Part shown: in pieces, positions 16,837 through 25,345 of the stretch
Layout: every line of letters begins with the position of its first letter
Position numbering within the stretch: the first letter of the stretch is position 1
Source of the DNA: Muribaculaceae bacterium
GTDB taxonomy: Bacteria > Bacteroidota > Bacteroidia > Bacteroidales > Muribaculaceae
Reading direction: 5' to 3'
NCBI GenBank assembly: GCA_022510425.1
Contig: JAFLTO010000001.1
Coordinates: forward strand, 124,001-188,000
DNA: 64,000 bases
Notes under the pieces: generated by a model
Told to the model about the DNA's origin: nothing
Databases searched by the model: none
What the model saw: the letters and a program-made list of their open reading frames with translations, nothing else
Program-made: the position numbers and the translations under genes

Positions 16837-18074
16837 AATTATATTTAACCTTATTTATTTTACTGCTCGGTATCTTTGGTCTAAAAGCCATGGATACCGG
16901 GCAGCAAATTTTTCGTAATAACGTCAAGACGCTTTCTGTTTATAATCCTGACAATTTTTTAGCTCCTCCGGTGATTAGAATTGGTTCCCACGATAAATTG
17001 AACATCAATTTTGATATTATTGGTGATGATTTTGAATATCTTAGATACAAGGTGATTCATTGTAATTCCGATTGGCAACCATCACGATTAATGGAAAGTG
17101 AGTATTTAAATGGCTTTAATGAGATTGAAATCGATGACTACGCATTCTCCTCAAATACTTATATTCACTATGTGAATTATAATATTGCTATTCCTAATCC
17201 GGAACTTCCCATTATTCATTCGGGAAATTATCTTTTGCAGGTTTATCCCGAATACGAGCCTGACAATATCATTCTTCAAGCCCGTTTTTCTGTCTCTGAA
17301 CAAATTTCAATGATTAAAGGAGGAATAACGACACGAACAGATCAAGGGACCGACAGTGAATTTCAACAATTATTCCTTAATACCAATATTTCTTCCCTTC
17401 GTAATATTAATCCCTATCAGGACTTAATTATCGGAATTACTCAAAACAATCGTCCTGAAACTTTGAGATTTATAAACCATCCCATCCGGGTGGAAGGTGG
17501 AAATGTGATTTTTGAACATGCCCCACAATTGATTTTTGAAGCAGGCAATGAATACCGAAGATTTGAAACCGTGAGAACTGATTATCCCGGGATGCATGTT
17601 GATTCCGTTAAATTTATGGATGGTATCTGGCATGCTTGGTTGCAACCGGATGCGGCAAGAACCCATAAAGAGTATACTTTTGACAGCACTCAGCATGGAA
17701 GATTCAAAATTGATGAATATAATTCCACCGAACCGGATCTATCAGCAGACTATGTAATGGTGCATTTCAGTCTTGACCCTATAGAAAATCAGAAAGGCCT
17801 TATTTTTGTTGACGGGGATTTTACCCAACATCAATTTAATGATTCTAATCTTATGCGTTATGATTGGAACGACGGTCTCTACCACGCAGATATACCTTTA
17901 AAGCAAGGGAGTTACAACTACCAGTATATTTTACTTCCGGAAAATGGAGGACTTCCATCCTCAAGAAATATCGAGGGGAACAAATATGAAACACAAAATG
18001 AATATCTGGTTCAAGTTTTTCTACGATTACCGGGTTCAAGAGGAGACAGATTAATCGGAACTACTGTTTTATAA
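16833..18074 (+). CDS. DUF5103 / type IX secretion system plug protein
   Basis: A 413-residue exported protein with a signal peptide (MKLYLTLFILLLGIFGLKA). The sequence matches the DUF5103 family, which forms the periplasmic plug of the T9SS translocon SprA/Sov: SVYNPDNFLAPPVIRIGS, YRYKVIHCNSDW-like KVIHCNSDWQPSRLMESEY, and LNGFNEIEIDDYAFS. It also has an N-terminal beta-sandwich domain and a C-terminal domain with GDFTQHQFN and YNYQYILLP. The start is TTG, overlapping the TGA of the upstream gene by four bases. The link to a gene with a T9SS-like sorting domain supports an export function. Cysteine and aromatic content look normal for the family. Confidence 0.85.
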   Translation: MKLYLTLFILLLGIFGLKAMDTGQQIFRNNVKTLSVYNPDNFLAPPVIRIGSHDKLNINFDIIGDDFEYLRYKVIHCNSDWQPSRLMESEYLNGFNEIEIDDYAFSSNTYIHYVNYNIAIPNPELPIIHSGNYLLQVYPEYEPDNIILQARFSVSEQISMIKGGITTRTDQGTDSEFQQLFLNTNISSLRNINPYQDLIIGITQNNRPETLRFINHPIRVEGGNVIFEHAPQLIFEAGNEYRRFETVRTDYPGMHVDSVKFMDGIWHAWLQPDAARTHKEYTFDSTQHGRFKIDEYNSTEPDLSADYVMVHFSLDPIENQKGLIFVDGDFTQHQFNDSNLMRYDWNDGLYHADIPLKQGSYNYQYILLPENGGLPSSRNIEGNKYETQNEYLVQVFLRLPGSRGDRLIGTTVL

Positions 18075-18083
18075 TAATTAGGT

Positions 18084-18749
18084 ATGGTAAAAATAGAGGA
18101 AGGTTGGAAGAAAGCTCTTGGAGAAGAATTCGAGAAACCCTATTTTAAAACACTCACCAATAAAGTGAGAGAAGAATATCGAAATCCCAATTATCGTATT
18201 TTCCCACCGGGAGGTAAAATTTTCGCAGCTTTCGATGAATGCCCCTATAAGGAAACCAAAGTAGTGATAATAGGACAAGATCCCTATCATGGATATGGAC
18301 AGGCTAACGGGCTTTCTTTTTCAGTGGCTCCGGGAGTGAAAATGCCTCCTTCATTAGTCAATATTTTTAAAGAAGTTAGTCAAGATACGGGGGCTCCTTT
18401 TCCTAAAGACGGGGATTTATCAAGATGGGCAAAACAAGGAGTTTTGTTGTTAAATTCTGCGTTAACTGTAAAAGAAAATTGTGCTGCTTCTCATTCAGGA
18501 ATTGGCTGGGAAGAATTTACCGATGCCGTTGTAGATAAACTGAATAAAGAAAAAGAGGGTCTTGTGTTTATTTTATGGGGTTCTCATGCAATTAAAAAAG
18601 GTGAAAAAATAGACAGAAATAAACATCTTGTCCTAATGTCTGCCCACCCCTCACCTCTTTCAGCTCATCGAGGTTTTTTTGGCAATCATCATTTCTCGAA
18701 AGCTAATGATTATTTGGTGAAACATTCCAAATCACCGATTATATGGTAA
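18084..18749 (+). CDS. ung: Uracil-DNA glycosylase, family 1
   Basis: Removes uracil from DNA to start base-excision repair. The 221 residues carry the catalytic water-activating motif GQDPYHGYGQANGLSFSV with Asp66, the middle LLLNSALTV motif, and the DNA-intercalating HPSPLSAHRGFFG loop with the second catalytic His. It follows the T9SS plug gene by nine bases, so it probably shares its transcript. It is convergent with a winged-helix gene. Confidence 0.97.
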   Translation: MVKIEEGWKKALGEEFEKPYFKTLTNKVREEYRNPNYRIFPPGGKIFAAFDECPYKETKVVIIGQDPYHGYGQANGLSFSVAPGVKMPPSLVNIFKEVSQDTGAPFPKDGDLSRWAKQGVLLLNSALTVKENCAASHSGIGWEEFTDAVVDKLNKEKEGLVFILWGSHAIKKGEKIDRNKHLVLMSAHPSPLSAHRGFFGNHHFSKANDYLVKHSKSPIIW

Positions 18750-18766
18750 ACTGAAATTTTTTGATT

Positions 18767-18795
18767 AAATAAGAAGCAATAATTATCTCTTATTT
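18767..18795. terminator. AT-rich stem-loop between convergent ung and the winged-helix gene
   Basis: AAATAAGA (18767-18774) pairs with TCTTATTT (18788-18795) around a 13-base loop. It is symmetrical and could end transcription from both sides, but the stem is AT-only in its outer half. Confidence 0.35.
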
Positions 18796-19548
18796 CAATA
18801 AAGTTTCCAAAGATTTTTTATTAATCGATGGAAATTTTTTTTGCATGCTCTTAATAATATAATTTAAGGATTCTTGGGGTTTACGGTTATCATATTTCTC
18901 TATCAGATCTCCAAATATCATTTCCGGAGTAGAATATCTTGCCACTCCCCAACCGTATCTCTCCCCTTTTTTTGTGAGTTTATATTCAAAATCGCTAATA
19001 ATTATCCAACCTCCCATTTGAAGTCTTTGCAAAGGAGATTCAAGACTTTTTCTTTTCCCCGGGAAATTAATAACTGTTTGATGATCGGGGAGTTCATCCC
19101 ATCTTGTTCTAACTTTTTTACCGAAAATCAATTTCTTAAGTTCTGTGGAAGATAAAGAATCATTTTCTCGGATTATTTCCAAAAGCATTTCTTCAGTGCC
19201 ACCGGTTTTCACGGGATATAAAAATCTTCTAAAGTTTAGGAAATCCGGGAATAAATCTAAAGAAACAAAACCGGCTTTTCTTCTGAAAAATTTTCCATAA
19301 GCAGAAGTTCTCTTACGGATTACAGGTCCTTTCCATTCCCAACAACCTTCTTCATAATTTCCTCCAAAAAGCATTCCCGGTGCACACATTTCCTCTACAG
19401 ACAAGCCATTTATATTATTTGGAAAAAAAGGAAGTAAGCCGAAAGACTTAGCAGCTGTTTCCAGCGTCTCTCGGCTATCTATGATAAATGATGGTTTCAA
19501 TGGAAATCCCATTGATCGAAAAAATTCTCTAATTGAAAATCCATCCAT
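18790..19548 (-). CDS. Winged-helix protein, possibly AlkZ-related
   Basis: A 252-residue soluble protein that I cannot name with certainty. It is basic and aromatic, with repeated helix-turn-helix-like segments (TEEMLLEIIRENDSLSSTELKKLIFG, written here only in part: SSTELKKLIF; LQRLQMGGWIIISDFEYKLT; TPEMIFGDLIEKY). This arrangement, with a WEWKGPVIR segment near residue 68, recalls the multiple winged-helix DNA glycosylases of the AlkZ/YcaQ group and their relatives. No signal peptide is present. It sits four bases from the flavin reductase gene on the same strand and faces ung, which is compatible with a DNA-repair role but does not prove one. Confidence 0.5.
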   Translation of the reverse strand: MDGFSIREFFRSMGFPLKPSFIIDSRETLETAAKSFGLLPFFPNNINGLSVEEMCAPGMLFGGNYEEGCWEWKGPVIRKRTSAYGKFFRRKAGFVSLDLFPDFLNFRRFLYPVKTGGTEEMLLEIIRENDSLSSTELKKLIFGKKVRTRWDELPDHQTVINFPGKRKSLESPLQRLQMGGWIIISDFEYKLTKKGERYGWGVARYSTPEMIFGDLIEKYDNRKPQESLNYIIKSMQKKFPSINKKSLETLLK

Positions 19549-19552
19549 ATAG

Positions 19553-20113
19553 TTATCTTAAAGCCAGACCATCACGGAATGCATTACCAACTTTTTCTCC
19601 AATTACAAGATATGCATTGTTAACAGGATCAAAAGTGATAGGTTTAAGTTTTGCAGGGTCGATTTTTCCATTTTCATCTAAAACAGATTCGGATGCCGAT
19701 ACATTCACAATTTTTCCTATAAGATTACAGGATTCCGGATCATAGGAAATCAATTCACATTCCATAGTCATAGGCAGTTCATTGATTATCGGAGCATTCA
19801 CGAATTCTGATTTTGTATCAGTGAACCCTGCTTTTTTAAATTTATTTGGTTCTTTATTTCCGGATACGACACCCACAAAGTCGCAAGCCATCATATGATC
19901 TTTGTCAGCTATACTTACGGTAAAGGCTTTAGATTCAAGAATATTTTCCGTAGTTTTATGATTTGCGCTTATACACATCGCTATCTGATCGTCGTAGTGA
20001 ATGCCACCCCAAGCTACATTCATGGCATTTGGTTTACCATTCTTGTCATAGGCAGCAAGTATGAATACCGGTTGAGGATAACACCAAGGTTTTGATCCAA
20101 AATTTTTTCTCAT
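19553..20113 (-). CDS. Flavin reductase / flavoredoxin-like FMN-binding protein
   Basis: A 186-residue split-barrel flavin-binding protein of the flavin reductase-like family. Visible are KPWCYPQPVFILAAYDKNGKPN (first part KPWCYPQPVFILAAYD), NAMNVAWGG (the typical T/N-N-V-S/A-W stretch), MCISANHKTTENI and FTVSIADKDHMM, followed by CDFVG. These match NAD(P)H:flavin oxidoreductases and flavoredoxins, which pass electrons through FMN. The partner is unknown. A TAAATTTG box lies at 20153-20160 on the minus strand, about 40 bases upstream. The winged-helix gene follows after four bases. Confidence 0.85.
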   Translation of the reverse strand: MRKNFGSKPWCYPQPVFILAAYDKNGKPNAMNVAWGGIHYDDQIAMCISANHKTTENILESKAFTVSIADKDHMMACDFVGVVSGNKEPNKFKKAGFTDTKSEFVNAPIINELPMTMECELISYDPESCNLIGKIVNVSASESVLDENGKIDPAKLKPITFDPVNNAYLVIGEKVGNAFRDGLALR

Positions 20114-20192
20114 GAGATTTAAACTTTTACTTATAAGTATTATTAATCAGTTCAAATTTAAATAAAAATTCCTTTGATATATATTATAAAGA

Positions 20193-20223
20193 TTGGATTT
20201 ACAAAAGTTTTAAACTAAATTTG
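20193..20223 (+). promoter_or_regulatory. Promoter of the DUF805/ABC-F group
   Basis: TTG at 20193-20195, a 20-base spacer and TAAATTTG at 20216-20223. The leader to the ATG at 20279 would be about 50 bases. Confidence 0.55.
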
Positions 20224-20278
20224 CCTATGGTGTGTTAAGATTACATAAAGAATATTAAACAAATAAATTCATACAGCT

Positions 20279-20653
20279 ATGGGATTTGCAGAAGCAATAA
20301 AATCAGGATTGAATAACAGTTTTAATCCGACAGGGCGAGCCTCAAGGAGTCAATTTTGGTGGTATGCCCTTTTCCTCTATATAATCGGAGGCGTTTTAGG
20401 ATGGTTTGGAGGAGAAGTCCAAATGCAAGGAGTGATTGAACAGACTTGGTTAGGTATAATTTTTGAAGTTATTTCGTTAATTTGTTTCATATCCATATTG
20501 TGCGCAAGTATCAGAAGGCTACATGATACCGGTAAATCCGGTTGGAACGTCTTATGGTATTTCTTGCCATTGATTGGATGGATAATTGAAATTGTAATGC
20601 TTTGTAAATCTTCACAACCCGGTGACAATCAATATGGTCCTGAACCAAGATGA
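20279..20653 (+). CDS. DUF805 inner-membrane protein
   Basis: A 124-residue membrane protein of the DUF805 (YhaH-like) family with an N-terminal GRASRSQFWWYALF segment, three to four hydrophobic spans and the conserved RRLHDTGKSGW motif (about 80-90), ending CKSSQPGDNQYGPEPR. The function of the family is not established. The ABC-F gene begins five bases after its stop. Confidence 0.88.
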   Translation: MGFAEAIKSGLNNSFNPTGRASRSQFWWYALFLYIIGGVLGWFGGEVQMQGVIEQTWLGIIFEVISLICFISILCASIRRLHDTGKSGWNVLWYFLPLIGWIIEIVMLCKSSQPGDNQYGPEPR

Positions 20654-20658
20654 TTTAA

Positions 20659-22596
20659 ATGATTGGAATAAATAATCTGACCGTAGATTTTGGAGCCAAG
20701 CCGCTTTTTAACAACATTTCCTTTTCTATCAACGATAATGAAAGATTGGCGTTGGTGGGGAAAAATGGAGCAGGAAAATCTACATTATTAAAAATTATAG
20801 CAGGGCTGCAGCAACCAACATCGGGAGCAGTGGCTCTGCCAAATGATATCACAATAGGTTATCTTCCTCAAGAAATGAAAATTGTGGATGATACCTCACT
20901 TGTGGAGGAAACTAAGAAAGCTTTTCAAGAAAGGATAAATTCAGAATCCCAGCTTGAAAAATTGCAGAAAGAACTTGAATCGCGCACAGATTATGACTCT
21001 GAAGGGTATCTGAAGCTTATATCTAAAACCGACGAACTTAGGCATCTTATCCATAATAAATTTCCGGAAAACATGGATGCCGAAATAGAAAAGACCTTAT
21101 TAGGGTTAGGTTTCAAAACCGGCGACTTTAACCGTCCTACATCTGAATTTTCCGGAGGCTGGAGAATGAGAATCGAACTGGCCAAAATTCTTTTGCGTAA
21201 ACCTGATTTGTTATTATTGGATGAACCAACAAATCACTTGGATATAAATTCAATACAATGGTTGGAAGAATTCTTGGTAAATAAGGCAGGCGCAGTCGTC
21301 TTGGTAAGCCATGACAGGGCTTTCTTAGATAATGTAACAAAACGCACGGTTGAAATATCCTGTGGGCAAATATATGACTATAAGGTTTCTTATTCGCCTT
21401 TTGTAAATCTAAGAAAAGAACGGATTGAACAACAACTTAAGGCTTATGAAAATCAGCAAAAAATGATTGCTGACACAAAAGACTTCATTGAAAGATTCAG
21501 ATACAAGGCTACAAAGGCTGTTCAAGTGCAAAGCCGAATTAAACAACTGGAAAAAATCATACCAATAGAAATAGACTCTGAAGATACTTCATCAGTGAAT
21601 TTTAAATTTCCGCCGGCTGAAAGATCTGGAGATTTCCCTCTGATTGTGGAAGAACTTGAAAAATCATTTGGAAATCATACTGTATTTTCCCGCGTAGACC
21701 TTATAATTAGAAGAGGTGAAAAAATAGCCTTGGTGGGAAGTAACGGAGAAGGTAAATCCACTTTTGTGAAATGTGTGATGCATGAATTTCCTTTTAAAGG
21801 AAATCTGAAAATTGGTCATAATATAAAAATAGGCTATTTTGCCCAGAACCAGGCACAAAAACTTGATACTTCAAAAACTGTGTTTGAAACAGTAGATGAT
21901 GTAGCTACAGGAGATATCAGAACTCGTCTGAAAGACTTGCTGGCAGCTTTCCTATTCAGGGGAGAAGATATAGACAAGAAAGTGGCAGTTTTGTCAGGCG
22001 GAGAGAAGACACGTCTTGCCATGGCTAAATTATTGTTGGAACCGGTGAATTTTCTGATACTTGATGAACCTACCAACCATCTCGACATGCGAACCAAAGA
22101 TGTGTTGAAAAAGGCCATTAAAGAATTCAATGGTACTGTGATTATAGTCAGTCACGACAGAGATTTCTTAGATGGATTAGTAGATAAGGTTTATGAATTC
22201 GGTGGAGGCAAAGTGAGAGAACATTTAGGAGGCATATATGATTATCTTAATAAAAGGAATCAGCAGAAAACTCCCCTTCCTTTAAATTCTTCAACACCTG
22301 TGTCGGATGTGATTGAATCAAAACCGGTGAAGAACAGTGGCCTCTCCTATCAACAGAAAAAAGAATTCGAAAGAAATCTTCGGAAAGCTGAGAAAAAAGT
22401 GACTGAGTGTGAAAATTTAATGATCAAAATAGAAGAAGATATTTCATCAATTGAAGAAAAATTGTCTAAGGGAGAGATCAGCGATGAGATATTAAAAATT
22501 TACGGTGAAAAAAAGAAAGAACTGGAGGAAATCACTGACTCTTGGGACATAGCTCAAACTGAGTTAGATAAATTGAAAGAAGAATATGGGAGATAA
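20659..22596 (+). CDS. ABC-F family ATPase (ribosome-associated type)
   Basis: A 645-residue soluble protein with two ABC ATPase domains and no membrane spans. The first has Walker A GKNGAGKST (34-42), signature EFSGGWRMR and Walker B LLLLDEPTNHLD. The second has Walker A GSNGEGKST (about 360-368), signature LSGGEKTRLA and FLILDEPTNHLD. An arginine/lysine-rich linker (about 270-320) and a C-terminal coiled coil (about 560-645) complete the Uup/YheS-like layout. ABC-F proteins act on the ribosome in translation or antibiotic protection; the sequence does not say which. Its last codons overlap the M13 peptidase start by 11 bases. Confidence 0.93.
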   Translation: MIGINNLTVDFGAKPLFNNISFSINDNERLALVGKNGAGKSTLLKIIAGLQQPTSGAVALPNDITIGYLPQEMKIVDDTSLVEETKKAFQERINSESQLEKLQKELESRTDYDSEGYLKLISKTDELRHLIHNKFPENMDAEIEKTLLGLGFKTGDFNRPTSEFSGGWRMRIELAKILLRKPDLLLLDEPTNHLDINSIQWLEEFLVNKAGAVVLVSHDRAFLDNVTKRTVEISCGQIYDYKVSYSPFVNLRKERIEQQLKAYENQQKMIADTKDFIERFRYKATKAVQVQSRIKQLEKIIPIEIDSEDTSSVNFKFPPAERSGDFPLIVEELEKSFGNHTVFSRVDLIIRRGEKIALVGSNGEGKSTFVKCVMHEFPFKGNLKIGHNIKIGYFAQNQAQKLDTSKTVFETVDDVATGDIRTRLKDLLAAFLFRGEDIDKKVAVLSGGEKTRLAMAKLLLEPVNFLILDEPTNHLDMRTKDVLKKAIKEFNGTVIIVSHDRDFLDGLVDKVYEFGGGKVREHLGGIYDYLNKRNQQKTPLPLNSSTPVSDVIESKPVKNSGLSYQQKKEFERNLRKAEKKVTECENLMIKIEEDISSIEEKLSKGEISDEILKIYGEKKKELEEITDSWDIAQTELDKLKEEYGR

Positions 22597-24550
22597 ACAC
22601 GGAATAATTTTGGAGGATTTGAATAAAACAGTTTCTCCTAAGGAAGATTTTTATGAGTATGCTTGTGGTGGCTGGATAAAAAACCATCCGATGCCCGACG
22701 AATTTTCGAGTTTCGGTCAATTTGATGTGTTGAGAGAAAAATCTCGTAAACAGGTTCAAGATTTGATCTTAAACTTATCTTCCGACCCTGCATCCAAAGA
22801 GAAAGGTAGCATAGCACAAAAGATAAGTGACCTCTACAATATGGGCATGGATGCAACTCGGCTTAACAGAGAGGGATCTTCACCAATTCAACCTACTCTC
22901 AATGAAATGAAAGAAAGAGTTAAAAAGAATGATCTCACTTCATTGTTGGCATGGCTCCATTTGGGACTTGACAGTGCATTTTTTAGTTCCGGGGTTGGAC
23001 CAGATCCTGCAGACTCCAATCTTAATATTATGCATATTGGAGAAACCGGAATTGGATTGGGTGATCGAGACTATTATCTCGAAGACAACGAAACCAATAG
23101 GAAAATACTGAATGCATATGAAAAATATGTGAAGAAAATTATGCTATTATCCGGCTATGATGAAGAATCGGCCAAAAGAGTATGGGAAGTAGTAATAAAA
23201 ATTGAAAAGAAGTTAGCAGAGATTAAAATGACAAGAGAAATGAGGAGGAATCCTGTCTTACGTCATAATATTTATTCAGTGGCACAACTTCAAAAAGATT
23301 TTGATATCATTGACTGGCCAAGATATTTTAAAGAATTAGGTGTTGAGGAAGTTAAATCTGTTAATGTAAGTTCTGTTTCCTATATGCAGGCATTGCCTGA
23401 AATTGTAAAAAATCTTTCTGAAAAAGAGTTGGAAGACTTTTTAGCTTATAATATAATCAGTAATTCATCAGGATTGATGAGTGATGATTTCATAGATGCC
23501 AATTTTGAAATGTTCGGCAAAGTGATGAGTGGACAGAAAGAGAAAAAACCGCGGTGGAAACGTGCCATGTCGATTCCTGATTCCATGTTCGGCGAAGCAG
23601 TAGGTGAACTATATGTAAAAAAATACTTCCCCAGAGAAAATAAAAAATATATGCTTTCTCTTGTGGAGAATCTGAGAAAATCGCTTGATAAACATATTGA
23701 AAATCTTGATTGGATGTCGGACGATACAAAGACAAAAGCGAGGGAGAAACTATCCGTTATGTCGGTAAAAATCGGTTATCCCGATAAATGGAAAGATTAT
23801 TCAGAAATTGAAATAAATCCTGAAAAGACATATCTGGAAAATGTACAAAAGGCATCAATCTGGTTCACTAAAGACAATTATTCCAAATTCAATAAACCTG
23901 TGGATAAAGAGGAATGGCATATGACACCTCAAACTGTGAATGCATATTATAGTCCCATAGTAAATGAAATATGCTTCCCGGCAGGTATTCTTCAGCCACC
24001 ATTTTTTGATATTTCTGCTGATGATTCTTTAAATTATGGAGCGATAGGTGTGATTATCGGGCATGAGATGACACATGGATTCGACGACCAAGGTAGACAA
24101 TTTGATAAGGATGGAAATCTCACTGATTGGTGGACAGCTAAAGATGCAGAAAATTTCAATAAACTGGCAGACATTCTTGTAGAACAATTCAACAAAGTGG
24201 AAATCGCTCCGGGTGTAAATGCTAACGGAAGATTCACGTTAGGTGAAAATATTGCCGACCAGGGAGGATTGAATGTTTCCTTGACAGCTTATTTAGATAC
24301 ATATCCACAAAAAAGCCAAATCGATGGATTTGATAATCTCCAAAGATTTTTCTTGAGTTATGCAAGATGTTGGGCCGGAAGCATAAGGGAGGAAGAAAAA
24401 TTAGTGAGAACTAAATCGGATCCTCATTCTCTTGCCAAGAACAGAGTTAATGTCACCCTTAAGAATCTGGATTCCTTTGAAGAATCATTTGATATTAAAG
24501 AAGGTGATAAAATGTTCCAACCGGCTGCAGAAAGAGTGATAATATGGTAA
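22586..24550 (+). CDS. M13-family (neprilysin-like) zinc metallopeptidase without a signal peptide
   Basis: A 654-residue zinc endopeptidase. The zinc motif is HEMTH (His493, His497) in GVIIGHEMTHGFDDQGR; the third ligand is Glu554 in GENIADQGG, with Asp558. NAYYSP and the C-terminal VIIW are also conserved. The N-terminus (MGDKHGIILEDLNKTVSPKEDFYEYACGGW) starts directly with the catalytic-domain fold and shows no signal peptide or lipobox, whereas many bacterial M13 enzymes are exported. It could be cytoplasmic or use another route. The start overlaps ABC-F by 11 bases, indicating one transcript and probable coupling. Confidence 0.93.
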   Translation: MGDKHGIILEDLNKTVSPKEDFYEYACGGWIKNHPMPDEFSSFGQFDVLREKSRKQVQDLILNLSSDPASKEKGSIAQKISDLYNMGMDATRLNREGSSPIQPTLNEMKERVKKNDLTSLLAWLHLGLDSAFFSSGVGPDPADSNLNIMHIGETGIGLGDRDYYLEDNETNRKILNAYEKYVKKIMLLSGYDEESAKRVWEVVIKIEKKLAEIKMTREMRRNPVLRHNIYSVAQLQKDFDIIDWPRYFKELGVEEVKSVNVSSVSYMQALPEIVKNLSEKELEDFLAYNIISNSSGLMSDDFIDANFEMFGKVMSGQKEKKPRWKRAMSIPDSMFGEAVGELYVKKYFPRENKKYMLSLVENLRKSLDKHIENLDWMSDDTKTKAREKLSVMSVKIGYPDKWKDYSEIEINPEKTYLENVQKASIWFTKDNYSKFNKPVDKEEWHMTPQTVNAYYSPIVNEICFPAGILQPPFFDISADDSLNYGAIGVIIGHEMTHGFDDQGRQFDKDGNLTDWWTAKDAENFNKLADILVEQFNKVEIAPGVNANGRFTLGENIADQGGLNVSLTAYLDTYPQKSQIDGFDNLQRFFLSYARCWAGSIREEEKLVRTKSDPHSLAKNRVNVTLKNLDSFEESFDIKEGDKMFQPAAERVIIW

Positions 24551-24610
24551 AATTATCCTTGAGTAATATCAATTCCTGTATTCTATTTATTGTTAATATT
24601 ATCTGTTTTT

Positions 24611-25345
24611 ATGTACGGAATTATAGGTAAGAAATTAGGGCACTCGTTTTCAGCAAACTTCTTCAACAAAAAATTTAAAGATGAGGGAATAAATAACAGT
24701 TATGAACTATTCCCTTTGCCCACCATCAATGAATTCCCTTCTTTATTGGAACAGAATCCTGATTTAGAAGGTCTTAACGTCACAATTCCTTATAAACAAG
24801 AAGTGATAAAATTCCTTGACAGCCTCTCGGAGGAGGCATTGGAAATAGGGGCTGTGAATGTTATTAAATTCACCCAAAATAATGGACTACCTTATCTTAT
24901 TGGATATAATACCGATAGCATAGGATTCAAGGAGTCACTAATGCCTTTGTTAAATCCGGAAATCAAAAAAGCTTTGATTTTAGGCACCGGAGGTGCTTCA
25001 AAAGCAGTGGCTTATGTTTTAAAAAATTTAGGTTTTGAAACAACATTTGTATCTCGGAGTCCTAAAGAGGGTCAATTAGGGTATAATGATTTGAATGAAG
25101 AGATAATCAAAGAAAATCGCCTCATAGTTAATACCACTCCTTTAGGAATGTACCCTGAAATTGACTCCTATCCTCCTATTCCATATGAATATCTCACAGA
25201 TAAAAACATTTGTTACGATGTTGTATATAATCCTGAAGAAACAGAATTCATGAAGAGGTCTAAAGCAAGGGGAGCAACTGTGAAAAACGGAATTGAAATG
25301 CTCCATTTGCAGGCAATAGCAGCTTGGGACATATGGTGTAAATGA
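24611..25345 (+). CDS. aroE: Shikimate 5-dehydrogenase
   Basis: NADPH-dependent reduction of 3-dehydroshikimate in aromatic amino-acid synthesis. I use the ATG at 24611 (244 aa) because MYGIIGKKLGHSFS is the usual family N-terminus; a TTG 21 bases upstream only adds a few hydrophobic residues. Visible are the shikimate-binding GHSFS, the catalytic Lys in NVTIPYKQEV, NTD in IGYNTDSIG, the nucleotide-binding LGTGGASKAVAYVL and NTTPLGMYP. The C-terminal NGIEMLHLQA is also typical. Its stop overlaps comEC as ATGA. Confidence 0.96.
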   Translation: MYGIIGKKLGHSFSANFFNKKFKDEGINNSYELFPLPTINEFPSLLEQNPDLEGLNVTIPYKQEVIKFLDSLSEEALEIGAVNVIKFTQNNGLPYLIGYNTDSIGFKESLMPLLNPEIKKALILGTGGASKAVAYVLKNLGFETTFVSRSPKEGQLGYNDLNEEIIKENRLIVNTTPLGMYPEIDSYPPIPYEYLTDKNICYDVVYNPEETEFMKRSKARGATVKNGIEMLHLQAIAAWDIWCK

